A DNA stretch of 46,553 nt from JADGHQ01 sp045805385 (GCA_045805385.1 JBJMLG010000110.1:1-46553); one strand, 5' to 3'. Counted from the first letter of the stretch, positions 23,479-31,889 are shown. Program-made: numbers and translations. The notes: a model not told the origin generated them from the sequence alone.

Positions 23479-24885
23479 ATGATCTTCCGCCAGATCACCC
23501 ACGACGACCTTGGCTGTGCGTCGTACTTCATCGGCGACGAGGACGCGGGCGTGGCGGCGGTCGTGGACCCGCGATTCGAGATCGACGAGTACCTGGAGCT
23601 CGCGCGCTACATGGGTGTGCACATCGACCATGTGCTCGAGACCCACAACCACGCCGACCACGTGTCCGGGCACGGGCGCCTCGCGGCCGCGACCGGCGCG
23701 AAGATCCACGTGCATGGCGACGCCGGCGTGGCGTACGACCACGAGCCCTTCGACGACGGCGCCGAGATCGAGCTGGGCTCGCTGCGCGTGCGCGCGCTGC
23801 ACACGCCGGGGCACCGCCCGGAGCACACGGCGTTCGAGCTGATCGACACCGCCCGCGGCGACGAGCCCTGGGCGGTGCTCACCGGCGACACGCTGTTCGT
23901 GGGCGACATCGCACGGCCCGACCTCGCGGTCGACAAGGCGGAGGGCGCGCACGGCATCTTCCACTCGCTCCACGACAAGCTGCTCGCGCTCGCCGACGAG
24001 ACCGAGGTGTGGCCGGGGCACCTCGGCGGCTCGCTGTGCGGCGGCCCCGGCATGGACCTGAAGATCTCGTCGACGATCGGATACGAGCGTCGCCACAACG
24101 ACATGCTGCGCGTGTCGGACGAGGACGACTTCGTGCGGCGATCGGTCGACTCGCTCGGGCCGCAGCCGCCGAACTTCCAGGCGATCGTGGACCTGAACCG
24201 CGGGCCGCTGCTCACGGCGGGCGTGGAGGTCGGGCCGCTCACGCCGCGGCAGGTGGACCTCAAGCGGCAGGAGGGCGCGCTGGTCGTCGACGTTCGCACC
24301 GACCTCCAGTTCGACGACGCCCACGTGCCGCGCTCGGTGTGCAACACGATGCTGCGCGCGGGGTTCGGCACGAAGCTCGCCTGGATCGCGGATCGCGACG
24401 AGGAGATCGTGTTCGTGGGTCGCGACGATGAGGACGGCAAGCGCGCCGCGAGGCTCGCGGTGGCGGTCGGCATCCGAAAGCTCGGCGGCTATCTCGCCGG
24501 CGGGTTCACGAGCTGGCGCATGGAGCACGGCGAGGTGGAGGCGGTGGAGCGCGTGGGCGTGGACGACCTGCGCGCGCGGATGGAGTCGGGCGAGGATGTG
24601 CAGATCCTCGACGTGCGCGAGGAGCCGGAATGGCGTGAGAAGCACATCCCGGGCTCGCTGCTTGTCCCGTACCACGACATCCACGCGGTGCCGGAGGGAC
24701 TCGATCCCTCGCGGCCGGTGGCGGCGATCTGCTCCTCCGGCCAGCGCTCAGGCGTCGCCGCAAGCCTGCTGAAGCGCTACGGCGTCGGCGACGTGTGGCA
24801 CGTCGTGAACGGCGGCGTCGGCACCTGGGAGCGGGCCGGCTACCCGATCGAGCGACCCACCGAGGAAGCCGTTCCGAGCAGGTAG
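23479..24885 (+). CDS. Persulfide dioxygenase-rhodanese fusion (ETHE1-like)
   Basis: A 468-residue three-domain protein. Residues 1-250 are a metallo-beta-lactamase-fold domain with ETHNHADHVSGH (His56, His58, Asp60, His61), LHTPGHRPEHT, TGDTLFVGDIARPDL and VWPGHLGGSLCG, as in ETHE1-type persulfide dioxygenases. Two rhodanese domains follow. The first (about 270-350) lacks the active cysteine: the loop reads FVGRDDEDG. The second (about 365-460) keeps it in ICSSGQRSG. The protein would oxidise glutathione- or similar persulfides to sulphite and move sulphane sulphur. Its 3' end overlaps the convergent methyltransferase gene by 46 bases. Confidence 0.9.
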   Translation: MIFRQITHDDLGCASYFIGDEDAGVAAVVDPRFEIDEYLELARYMGVHIDHVLETHNHADHVSGHGRLAAATGAKIHVHGDAGVAYDHEPFDDGAEIELGSLRVRALHTPGHRPEHTAFELIDTARGDEPWAVLTGDTLFVGDIARPDLAVDKAEGAHGIFHSLHDKLLALADETEVWPGHLGGSLCGGPGMDLKISSTIGYERRHNDMLRVSDEDDFVRRSVDSLGPQPPNFQAIVDLNRGPLLTAGVEVGPLTPRQVDLKRQEGALVVDVRTDLQFDDAHVPRSVCNTMLRAGFGTKLAWIADRDEEIVFVGRDDEDGKRAARLAVAVGIRKLGGYLAGGFTSWRMEHGEVEAVERVGVDDLRARMESGEDVQILDVREEPEWREKHIPGSLLVPYHDIHAVPEGLDPSRPVAAICSSGQRSGVAASLLKRYGVGDVWHVVNGGVGTWERAGYPIERPTEEAVPSR

Positions 24886-25484
24886 GGCTTCACGATCGCC
24901 GGCTCCATCGGGAGCATGCCGCGCTCGATTTCGTCGAGCTCGAGAGGCGAGGCGGCGATCGCCTCCTCGCTGCGGCGGTTGCAGTGGCAGCCGTGGCCGA
25001 AGCGGAGCCACGGGCCGTGCAGCCGATCCTGCCAGCGCGCCAGGCTCGTGCCGTCCTCGGCGCGCACGTGCTCGAGGAAGGCGAAACGGCCGCCGGGCTT
25101 GAGTACGCGAGCGAACTCGGCGAGCGTCCGCTCCGGGTCATCCACCGTGCAGAGCACGAAGGTGGTGACCACGTAGTCGAAGCTTCCGTCCTCGAACGGC
25201 AGCCGTTCGCCCGGGGCGCTCACGACTGCCGGGTTGCGCGCTCGGGTGCGCCCGAGATTGCGCTCGAGGCGACGCGCCATCGGCTCCTCGGGCTCGGCGA
25301 GCACCAGCTCGCCCACGCGCTCGCTGTAGTGCGGAAGGTTGAGGCCGGTCCCCGCGCCCACCTCGAGCACCCGCCCGCTCGCCCGTTCGAGCAGACGGCG
25401 GCGCAGCTCGCGAGTGCCGGCTCTCTCCGACAGCGCCTGGAACGGCTCGTAGCCGAGCGCGAATATGCGGCCCCAGAGACTCAT
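24840..25484 (-). CDS. Class I SAM-dependent methyltransferase
   Basis: A 214-residue methyltransferase. Motif I is VLEVGAGTGLNLPHY, followed by LAEPEEPMARRLERN (acidic loop), FDYVVTTFVLCTVDDPE (motif II) and LKPGGRFAFLEHV (motif III). The pattern is that of small phospholipid/UbiE-like methyltransferases, and the CxxxC-like GHGCHCNRR segment is typical of that subgroup. Substrate unknown. The ATG at 25484 starts the protein shortly before motif I, as in relatives; longer readings upstream look non-coding. It overlaps the end of the dioxygenase gene tail-to-tail. Confidence 0.86.
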   Translation of the reverse strand: MSLWGRIFALGYEPFQALSERAGTRELRRRLLERASGRVLEVGAGTGLNLPHYSERVGELVLAEPEEPMARRLERNLGRTRARNPAVVSAPGERLPFEDGSFDYVVTTFVLCTVDDPERTLAEFARVLKPGGRFAFLEHVRAEDGTSLARWQDRLHGPWLRFGHGCHCNRRSEEAIAASPLELDEIERGMLPMEPAIVKPYLLGTASSVGRSIG

Positions 25485-25623
25485 TCGGGGAAGTGATCTT
25501 CCCAGGGCTCGAGCTCGAAGCGTTGGGATCGTAAGCGCGCTGACTGCAATCTGCGTCTCAAGCGCAACTCGCCGGTGCGGCGGTGTTGCGAAGGACTGAC
25601 AGGGACCCAACCAAGGAGGTTTC

Positions 25624-26367
25624 GTGCGTCTTCTACGCCGAATCGCCATTACCGCTGTGATCGCCGGTGTGCTGAGCGCCGTCGTCAGCACCGCGCTGTA
25701 CGGAAACCCCGTCGCGCTTGCAGCCTCGACTTCGACTTCGCTGCACGACGTGCTGACTCAGCTCAGGCGTAACTCGAAGGTGTCGGAGCGGCTGAACGCC
25801 GGCTTCTTCCGCGCGCCGCAGACGCGCGCGTTCGTGGGCTCGGCCTTCCAGCCGACGAACTCGAACGTGGAGTACATCGCCGACCGCGGCGACTCGTCGC
25901 TGTCGCTCGCGCCGAAGCGGCCGACGACCGACACCGAGACGAACGGCGGCACCACGACCGTCAAGACCGAGGATCAGACGACCGGCACGTTCGAGTATCC
26001 GCTCGACATCCCGAACCGCGCCCAGGTGGTGAAGGCGACCGCCTCGTACCGCGATGCGGCGGGCGGCAACACCACCACGAACGGCCAGGCGGCATCGAGC
26101 GGGCTGAACTTCCAGGTGCTGGAGCTCGGCCAGCTCGGCGACTCGCCGAAGCAGCTGCTCGCGACGGCCGCCGGCGTCCGTTCGCGCGACGGCCAGGCGG
26201 AGTCGCTCAACCTGCCGCTGCTCGACAACGGCTTCCGGGTGAACAACAGCCTGAAGCGCTACGTCCTGCGCGTCACGCTGGACGACGTCCAGGCGAACAC
26301 GCGCTTCTACGGGATCACGGTTCAGTACGTGATCGGCAAGGGCGTGGCCGGGGCGCCCTCGTCCTAG
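25624..26367 (+). CDS. Secreted protein of unknown function
   Basis: A 247-residue protein with GTG start preceded by a near-perfect AAGGAGGT at 25613-25620, indicating strong translation. The N-terminus (RLLRRIAITAVIAGVLSAVV) is a signal peptide with a cleavage region near ALAAS. The mature part is polar and rich in Thr, Asn and Ser, without cysteine. The C-terminal third (RYVLRVTLDDVQANTRFYGI) looks like a beta-sandwich edge. I recognise no family. A hairpin terminator follows 21 bases after the stop; the convergent DUF559 gene overlaps its stop by four bases. The 139 bases upstream show only the promoter region. Confidence 0.75.
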   Translation: MRLLRRIAITAVIAGVLSAVVSTALYGNPVALAASTSTSLHDVLTQLRRNSKVSERLNAGFFRAPQTRAFVGSAFQPTNSNVEYIADRGDSSLSLAPKRPTTDTETNGGTTTVKTEDQTTGTFEYPLDIPNRAQVVKATASYRDAAGGNTTTNGQAASSGLNFQVLELGQLGDSPKQLLATAAGVRSRDGQAESLNLPLLDNGFRVNNSLKRYVLRVTLDDVQANTRFYGITVQYVIGKGVAGAPSS

Positions 26368-27434
26368 GCGGCATCCCGGCTCCGGTGCGCGCCCTCGCCG
26401 GTGGCGAGGGCGCGTGCGAGCCGGGCTGTGAGGACGAGTGGCTCTTCGGTGAGTTGCCACCAGGTCGCGCGGCGCAAGATGAGGCCCGCGTCCTCCAGTA
26501 TCGCCGTCCTTTGGTGGTCGGTCTCGAAGGCGTGTCGCGTGCGGTGGTATTCGAAGCCGTCGACCTCGAGGACCACCTGCTGCTCGGGCCAATAGAAGTC
26601 GACCTCGAGGCCTTCTACGTTGGCGTTCACCCTGGGGCGCGGAAGGCCCGCGGCTTCGATCAGGGCGAGTGCGCGCTCCTCTGCTTCGCTGCGGGTGAGC
26701 GCGGGCTCTCTGGCGGCATTGAGCATCGTGTTTAGTGCTGCTGTTCCGGGTCGGCGCGGTGCTCTCTTCATTGCCTCGTTGAGCTGAGACTCCGTTGTGA
26801 GGCGTCTCACTTGGGCTTCGTCTACCAGTCGGCGCAGGCGCTTTGGGTTCAGCTCGGGTGCGCTCTCCAGGATCGACCTGGCTGGGGCAGTAACGGGGAT
26901 GAGCTTGTGGCGGCGCGTGTCGCGTCGGTTGAGCTCGTTCGTGCGGTGGACCTCAATCCCGTCTCTGCGACGGGAATCCCTTCCAACGACCGTCACGTGA
27001 ATTGGTCCTTCGTAGTGCGGCAGGAGGCCCCAGAGCGCGAGGGCTGAGAGGTTGCTCAAGAAGGCTGCTGGCTGGCACGCCAGCACCGCCCCGAGCTCAC
27101 GCGCCAGCGGTGGAGTCACCGGGCCGACTACGTAGACGCCGTGGTACAGCCGCTGCATCGCCCCTCTCTGCACCATGCGCGTGACCGCGCTGGTGCTGAA
27201 TCCCGTCCTCTGTAACTGCCGGCTGGTGATGGTCGCGTGCTGACGCGCCGCAATCGCTGCCGCCTGCCGATCGCGAGCACTCAGGCGGGAACTTCTTCCA
27301 TCTGAACCCCTCCGCTCGGGTTCGGATGGAGATTTCTCCCGGTATGCGGGAAGAACTTCCATCGGTTCTTCGCGAACCGCTTGAGATGGAAGTTCTTGCC
27401 GCTGCGCGGGCGTCACCGGGCCACAATGGCGCAT
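26364..27434 (-). CDS. AbiEi-like winged-helix protein with C-terminal DUF559 (Vsr-like) domain
   Basis: Up to 356 residues. Residues about 60-200 resemble the AbiEi antitoxin/regulator: RQHATITSRQLQRTGFSTSA, then RGAMQRLYHGVYVVG and LSNLSALALWGLLP. Residues about 255-345 are a DUF559 domain related to very-short-patch-repair nucleases, with VDFYWPEQQVVLEVDGFEYH, RQ/EDAG and LRRATWWQLTEEP. No AbiEii toxin partner is adjacent. The start is uncertain: ATG 27434 or ATG 27362. The first 55 residues are poorly conserved in look and coincide with a block of inverted repeats. Function unknown; a stand-alone regulator or nuclease is plausible. Confidence 0.75.
   Translation of the reverse strand: MRHCGPVTPAQRQELPSQAVREEPMEVLPAYREKSPSEPERRGSDGRSSRLSARDRQAAAIAARQHATITSRQLQRTGFSTSAVTRMVQRGAMQRLYHGVYVVGPVTPPLARELGAVLACQPAAFLSNLSALALWGLLPHYEGPIHVTVVGRDSRRRDGIEVHRTNELNRRDTRRHKLIPVTAPARSILESAPELNPKRLRRLVDEAQVRRLTTESQLNEAMKRAPRRPGTAALNTMLNAAREPALTRSEAEERALALIEAAGLPRPRVNANVEGLEVDFYWPEQQVVLEVDGFEYHRTRHAFETDHQRTAILEDAGLILRRATWWQLTEEPLVLTARLARALATGEGAHRSRDAA
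26388..26414. terminator. Hairpin terminator inside the 3' end of the convergent gene
   Basis: Perfect 12-bp stem (CGCGCCCTCGCC at 26388-26399, GGCGAGGGCGCG at 26403-26414) with a 3-base loop, 21 bases after the secreted-protein stop. It lies within the last codons of the minus-strand DUF559 gene. Confidence 0.55.
27286..27401. repeat. Four related inverted repeats forming two tandem hairpins
   Basis: Four copies of a motif close to AAGAACTTCCATC alternate in orientation at 27286-27309, 27318-27341, 27347-27368 and 27374-27401. The inner pair includes a perfect 13-base inverted match (27351-27363 with 27385-27397), plus GGTTC/GAACC at the tip; the other pair matches at 17 of 24 positions. 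They lie in the 5' part of the DUF559 gene. Confidence 0.7.
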
Positions 27435-27518
27435 GAACGTCGGGCCTGGGCCCCGGCCGCTCGGTTTTCACCCAACCGTCACGGAATCCTTACGAAGCGG
27501 TCACTATCGTGCGGGCGC

Positions 27519-28970
27519 GTGGAGGCGCTCAGGCGACGGAACACCCGTGCGCTGGCGGTCGCCGGCTTGGCTCTCGCCGCGCTCATCGCCGGCCTCGTGG
27601 TCGGGTTGAGCCACAAGACGAGCGAGAAGCGGCTCGTCCCTGCCGGCGGTGGCCATGGCGACACCTACGACCCGCTCTCGTACGACGAGAGCAGGCGTGC
27701 GGTGTTCGAGCAGCAGGCGGCTGCCGGCCTCTCGCACGTGCTCTACGCCAAGAGCCCCGGCGGCGCGGTCGCCACCGCGCAGCGAGTCGCTCGCTACAGG
27801 CCCCTGGTGACCAAGGCGGCGGCCGCCGGCAAGGTCGACGCCAACACGCTCGAGGCGATCGTGTTCCTCGAGAGCGCGGGCCGCCCAGACGTGATTGCCG
27901 GCGGCGACCCCGCGAACGCAAGCGGCCTCACCCAGATCCTCGCCCAGACGGGCAGTGGTCTGCTCGCGATGCACGTGGATCTCGCGAAGAGTCGCAAGCT
28001 CACCAAGAAGATCGCGCACGCGCGCGGCGGGCGCCTCAGGACGCTGCTCCGGCAGCGCCGCCACGCCGACGACCGCTTCGATCCCGCGAAGGCGCTCGCC
28101 GGCACGGTGCGCTACCTCCAGTTCGCGCGCGAGAAGCTCAAGCGCACCGACCTCTCGGTCGTCTCGTACCACATGGGGGTCGGCAACCTGCAGACGGCGC
28201 TCCAGCTCTATACCGGCAAGAGCGACAGCCAGGTTCCCTACGCGCAGCTCTACTTCGACTCCACCCCGCTTGTGCACCGGCGCGCCTACCGGCTGCTCGC
28301 CGCACTGGGCGACGACAGCTCCACCTATTACTGGCGCGTGCTCGCCGCGACGCAGATCATGCGCCTGTACCGAACCAACCCCGCCGAGCTGAAGCGCATG
28401 TCGGCGCTGCAGAACGGGCGCTCGAACGCCGAGCTCGTGCTTCACCCGCCCGAGAGCACGCGCAGCTACGACACCCCGCGGGAGCTGCGCTCCGGATACC
28501 TGCTCGGCTCGCTCGAGAAGCTACCGAACAATCCGAGCCGGATTGCCTTCCGCGTGGATCCGAGCATGGGCTCGCTCGCGAAGCGTTTGCACGCGCCGCG
28601 CCCGATCTACCGCGGCCTCCGCCCCGAAGCGCTCGCTCTGCTCGCCTACATGAGCGCCGGCACGCGCGCGATCGCCGGCGGCGGCTCGCTCATCGTCACG
28701 AGCAGCGTGCGCGACAACCAATACCAGCGTGCTCTCATGACCGGGAACATCGAGGCCACGCACGGCTACTCGCTTCACACCACCGGCTTCGCCTTCGACA
28801 TCGCGCGGCTCTACAGCAGCAAGCGCCAGGCGCTGGCGTTCCAGTTCATGCTCGACCGCCTCACCGCGCTCAACCTGATCGCCTGGGCGCGCGAGCCGCA
28901 GGCGATTCACATCACCGTGTCGAGCGAGGCGAAGAAGCTCGAGCCGCTGCTAGGCAGCCTCGGCGCCTAA
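27519..28970 (+). CDS. Lytic transglycosylase joined to an M15/DUF5715-like peptidase domain
   Basis: A 483-residue envelope protein. A membrane anchor or signal (LAVAGLALAALIAGLVVGL) starts near residue 11. Residues about 95-290 resemble a lysozyme-like transglycosylase: LEAIVFLESAGRPDVIAGG with a candidate catalytic Glu in FLESAG, SGLTQILAQT and SYHMGVGNLQTAL. Residues about 370-480 carry SLHTTGFAFDIARLY and AIHITVSSE, the S-x-H-x2-G-x-A-x-D and terminal His zinc ligands of D-Ala-D-Ala carboxypeptidases (M15) and DUF5715 proteins. One protein may therefore cut both glycan and peptide. GTG 27519 is chosen because the signal follows at once. Convergent overlap of 21 bases with the GST-like gene. 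Confidence 0.78.
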   Translation: MEALRRRNTRALAVAGLALAALIAGLVVGLSHKTSEKRLVPAGGGHGDTYDPLSYDESRRAVFEQQAAAGLSHVLYAKSPGGAVATAQRVARYRPLVTKAAAAGKVDANTLEAIVFLESAGRPDVIAGGDPANASGLTQILAQTGSGLLAMHVDLAKSRKLTKKIAHARGGRLRTLLRQRRHADDRFDPAKALAGTVRYLQFAREKLKRTDLSVVSYHMGVGNLQTALQLYTGKSDSQVPYAQLYFDSTPLVHRRAYRLLAALGDDSSTYYWRVLAATQIMRLYRTNPAELKRMSALQNGRSNAELVLHPPESTRSYDTPRELRSGYLLGSLEKLPNNPSRIAFRVDPSMGSLAKRLHAPRPIYRGLRPEALALLAYMSAGTRAIAGGGSLIVTSSVRDNQYQRALMTGNIEATHGYSLHTTGFAFDIARLYSSKRQALAFQFMLDRLTALNLIAWAREPQAIHITVSSEAKKLEPLLGSLGA

Positions 28971-29675
28971 GACAGGGCCGATACGGCCCGGGTAGTCGGG
29001 CACGATCGCGAGCGCGTGCCGGCCGGCCGCGCGCGGCTCGATCAGCGGACGGAGGTCGTCGAAGCACATCAGCAGGCGCACGCTCGTCGCGATCTGGTAG
29101 TCCGCCGTGTTCGGCTCGGAGGCGCCGATCACGCCCTCTTCGATGAACGAGTCGACACGGTCGAGCAGTCCGGGCAGTGCCGCAAGGTCGGCGCGCACGG
29201 CATCGTCGGTCGCGCCGTTGTAGCGCGCGGCGAAGGCGATGATCGGGCCCGCCGTGGCGACCGCGACGGACATCGGCATCAGCAGCTTGGAGCCCTCGAG
29301 AAATCCGCGCACTCCCGCGGGGTCGCGCTTCAGCGACCACCAGGCCAGCCGCCGTGGCACTCCCTGCAGCTCCTCGTCGCCGAAGCGCTCGGCCTCCTCG
29401 ACGCGCGAGCGGAGCGCGGGGTCCGCGGGCAGCAGCGGCGGATCCGGCCGCTCGACGTCGAGCGCCCGGGCGATGGCGCGGGAGCCCTGGATGCGGCGCC
29501 CGTCGAGCTTCATGGCCGGCACGGTCGTGCCCGGGAAGCCGAGCGCGCGCAGCACGGGCTTGTGCAGCGCCGACACGAGATCGACGCGCTCGTAGGGCAT
29601 GCCCTTTCGCTCGAGCATCAGCTGGACCGCCCTCGACGGGTGCGACGCGGGGATCACGTAGAGCTTCACGGCCAC
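28950..29675 (-). CDS. Glutathione S-transferase N-terminal domain protein
   Basis: A 241-residue GST-fold protein with GTG start. The thioredoxin-like N-domain opens KLYVIPASHPSRAVQLMLER, then FPGTTVPAMKLDGRRIQGSRAIARALD, including the cis-Pro (TVPAM) and the QGSRAI turn that binds the ligand's gamma-Glu group in GSTs. The C-terminal half is helical. Actinobacteria generally lack glutathione, so the true thiol or ligand is open. A second GST-like gene lies at 40697. Its end overlaps the transglycosylase gene by 21 bases. Confidence 0.82.
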   Translation of the reverse strand: MAVKLYVIPASHPSRAVQLMLERKGMPYERVDLVSALHKPVLRALGFPGTTVPAMKLDGRRIQGSRAIARALDVERPDPPLLPADPALRSRVEEAERFGDEELQGVPRRLAWWSLKRDPAGVRGFLEGSKLLMPMSVAVATAGPIIAFAARYNGATDDAVRADLAALPGLLDRVDSFIEEGVIGASEPNTADYQIATSVRLLMCFDDLRPLIEPRAAGRHALAIVPDYPGRIGPVLGAEAA

Positions 29676-29763
29676 GGCGGGCGCATCCTACCCCGCTCCC
29701 GATTCGCCGGGTTTGCAGCGCAACCGCCCTCAAGCCGGGGATGCGGCGGTCGATCACGTGGGC

Positions 29764-31350
29764 GTGACACGTGCACGCGTGATGCTGCTTCCCCTGTTCG
29801 CGCTGCTCCTGGCGGCGCCCGCCCCTGCCCTGGCGGCGAAGAAGAAGCCCAAGGCAAAGGTGGACGTGGTGACGATGGTGCGGCGCGCGTACCACATCGC
29901 CGCCCGCGCCGACGCTGCCGCGCGCAATGCCGTGACCGTCGCGGCCAACGCCGGCGTGAAGGACGGTGAGGTGACCACTCCCAAGCTCGCCGACGCGGCT
30001 GTGACCGCCGCGAAGATCGCCGAGAGCGCGGTGACGAGCGCTCAGCTCGCCGACGGCTCCGTCGGCTCCGCGGACCTGGCGCCAGACGCCGTGCGTGGCT
30101 CGAACATCCTCGACGGCTCGATCGGCGCGAATGACCTCGGGCTCGACGCGATCACCGCCTCGAAGATCGCCGACGGCTCGATCGGCAGCTCGAAGCTCGC
30201 CAGCGACGCGGTCACGAGCGGCAAGATCGCGAACGGCACGGTGGTGTCCGCCGACATCGGGACCGGCGAGGTGAAGACCGCGAACCTCCTCGACGGCGAC
30301 GTCGGCACGGCCGACCTCGCAACCGACGCCGTGACCAGCGCCAAGATCTTCGACGGGACGATCGGCAGCGCCGACATCGGCTCCGGCCAGGTCACCACCA
30401 GCAACATCCTCAACGGCGACGTGGGCACGGCCGACCTCGCGACCGACGCCGTCACGAGCGGCAAGATCTTCGACGGCACGATCACCTCCGCCGACATCGG
30501 CACCGGCCAGGTCACCACCAGCAACATCCTCAACGGCGACGTCGGCACGGCCGACCTCGCAACCGACGCCGTCACGAGCGGCAAGATCTTCGACGGCACG
30601 ATCGCCTCGGCGGACATAGGCACCGACGCCGTGACCTCGAACAAGATCTTCGACGGCACGATCGCCTCGGTCGACATCGGCACCGGCCAGGTGACCACCG
30701 CGAACATTCTCAACGGCGACGTCGCCAACACAGATCTCGGCATCGACGCTGTCACGTCGAGCAAGATCCTCGACGGCACGATTGCCTCCGCCGACATCGC
30801 CCCCGGCCAGATCGCCGCGTCGCGCCTCGCGCCGCACTCGCTCGATCAGAGCGTGCTGGCCACCGGCGCGGTGGACGACACGATCCTCGCGCCCGACTCG
30901 GTGATCAACTCGAAGATCGGCGACACCGCCGTCGACACGCTTCAGCTCGCCAACAACGCCGTCACGACCGCGAAGATCGGCAACCTCCAGGTGGACGGCA
31001 CGAAGCTCGCGGGTGACGCGGTGACGAGCCCCAAGGTGAAGGACGGCTCGCTCACCGCCGCCGACATCGCGGCGCCGGACAACGGCACCGGCGTGCTGGT
31101 CGGCTCAGTGTCGATCAACCCCGGCGGCTCGATCAACGCCGACACCTGCTTCAAGCCCGCCGTCGCGCTCAACGGCATCCGCCCGGGCGACCACGTGATC
31201 CTCAACGTGGACGAGAACCTCGAGGACGGGCTGATCGCGCAGGCGGTCCCGCCCACTCAGTACGACGTGCTGAAGATCCGCCTCTGCAACACGACCGCCA
31301 ACCCGATCGTGGCGGCCGCCCGGGCCTACAGCTACGTGGTGGTGCGCTGA
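29764..31350 (+). CDS. Secreted protein of 20-residue tandem repeats
   Basis: About 528 residues. A signal peptide (RVMLLPLFALLLAAPAPALA) is followed by a Lys-rich stretch and then many 20-residue units with the pattern VGTADLATDAVTSGKIFDGT, alternating with units like ITSADIGTGQVTTSNILNGD. The run covers roughly residues 100-440. The C-terminal 95 residues are non-repetitive, with two cysteines (TCFKP and RLCNTT). The regular Asp/Gly/Thr pattern suggests a beta-solenoid surface fibre, similar in style to tail-fibre repeats; this is inference. Possible starts are GTG 29758, GTG 29764, GTG 29779 and ATG 29782. Its stop overlaps the next start (TGATG), so the two are coupled. Confidence 0.8.
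   Translation: MTRARVMLLPLFALLLAAPAPALAAKKKPKAKVDVVTMVRRAYHIAARADAAARNAVTVAANAGVKDGEVTTPKLADAAVTAAKIAESAVTSAQLADGSVGSADLAPDAVRGSNILDGSIGANDLGLDAITASKIADGSIGSSKLASDAVTSGKIANGTVVSADIGTGEVKTANLLDGDVGTADLATDAVTSAKIFDGTIGSADIGSGQVTTSNILNGDVGTADLATDAVTSGKIFDGTITSADIGTGQVTTSNILNGDVGTADLATDAVTSGKIFDGTIASADIGTDAVTSNKIFDGTIASVDIGTGQVTTANILNGDVANTDLGIDAVTSSKILDGTIASADIAPGQIAASRLAPHSLDQSVLATGAVDDTILAPDSVINSKIGDTAVDTLQLANNAVTTAKIGNLQVDGTKLAGDAVTSPKVKDGSLTAADIAAPDNGTGVLVGSVSINPGGSINADTCFKPAVALNGIRPGDHVILNVDENLEDGLIAQAVPPTQYDVLKIRLCNTTANPIVAAARAYSYVVVR
30061..31080 (+). repeat. 60-bp coding tandem repeats with 120-bp higher-order unit
   Basis: Units of exactly 60 bp follow one another without gaps from 30061; about 14 are clear and the last few degenerate. 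Near-identical 120-bp pairs at 30361-30480 and 30481-30600 indicate recent duplication. Confidence 0.9.
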
Positions 31351-31889
31351 TGAGGTTGCTCGGTGCCGCCGCGGCGATCACCGCCGTGCTCGTGGTGTCC
31401 GGAGTTCTGCTGCTGGGCGGCGGCGAAGCTAAGCGCCCGGCGGACTCGAGCAGGACGATCGTCGACAAGTCCCATCGCTTCGCGCTGAGCTACCCGAAGA
31501 GCGGCTGGAACACCGTGCCGGCCGCAGGCCTCTCGCGGGTGCCGAGTCGCCCCGCCGCCGTGCTGCAGCGCGGCGACCGCCGCGCCACCATCGTCGTGCG
31601 CGACGGCGCCTCGCTCAAGGGCGACCTGGTGCAGATCGCGCGCGGCCTGACGCCCCAGCTGAAGCGCCGCTTCGGCGACTTCCGTCCGCTGAGCGCCCGG
31701 ATCGTGCGGCTCGCGGGTGGGCCGGCGCTCGCGTACACGTTCGCCCGCACCCGAACCGGCACCGTACAGACCGAGCTCGTTGCGCCGGCCAAGGGCCGCA
31801 GCTTCACGGTCGAGGCGGTCACCCGCGGCGACGACCCACGGGTCGCGCGCGAGGTGGGCGCCATCCTGCGCTCGTTCGTGGCGCGCTAA
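31350..31889 (+). CDS. Small exported protein, PsbP/DUF1795-like
   Basis: A 179-residue protein. A signal or anchor (RLLGAAAAITAVLVVSGVLL) is followed by HRFALSYPKSGWNTVPAAG, the strand pair seen at the start of PsbP/DcrB-like domains, and later LAYTFARTRTGTVQTELVAP and SFTVEAVT. These proteins are small alpha-beta sandwiches outside the membrane. The start codon overlaps the stop of the repeat protein by one base (TGATG), strongly suggesting coupled translation and a shared role, perhaps assembly or anchoring of the repeat protein. The family link is modest. Confidence 0.68.
   Translation: MRLLGAAAAITAVLVVSGVLLLGGGEAKRPADSSRTIVDKSHRFALSYPKSGWNTVPAAGLSRVPSRPAAVLQRGDRRATIVVRDGASLKGDLVQIARGLTPQLKRRFGDFRPLSARIVRLAGGPALAYTFARTRTGTVQTELVAPAKGRSFTVEAVTRGDDPRVAREVGAILRSFVAR

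Noticed and set aside
30042..30797. Minus-strand frame of 251 codons in the repeat gene
   Set aside because: Mirrors the 60-bp repeats; periodic only because the sense strand is.
29764..31350. CRISPR array suggested by regular repeats
   Set aside because: Units are contiguous 60-bp coding repeats with no unique spacers between them.
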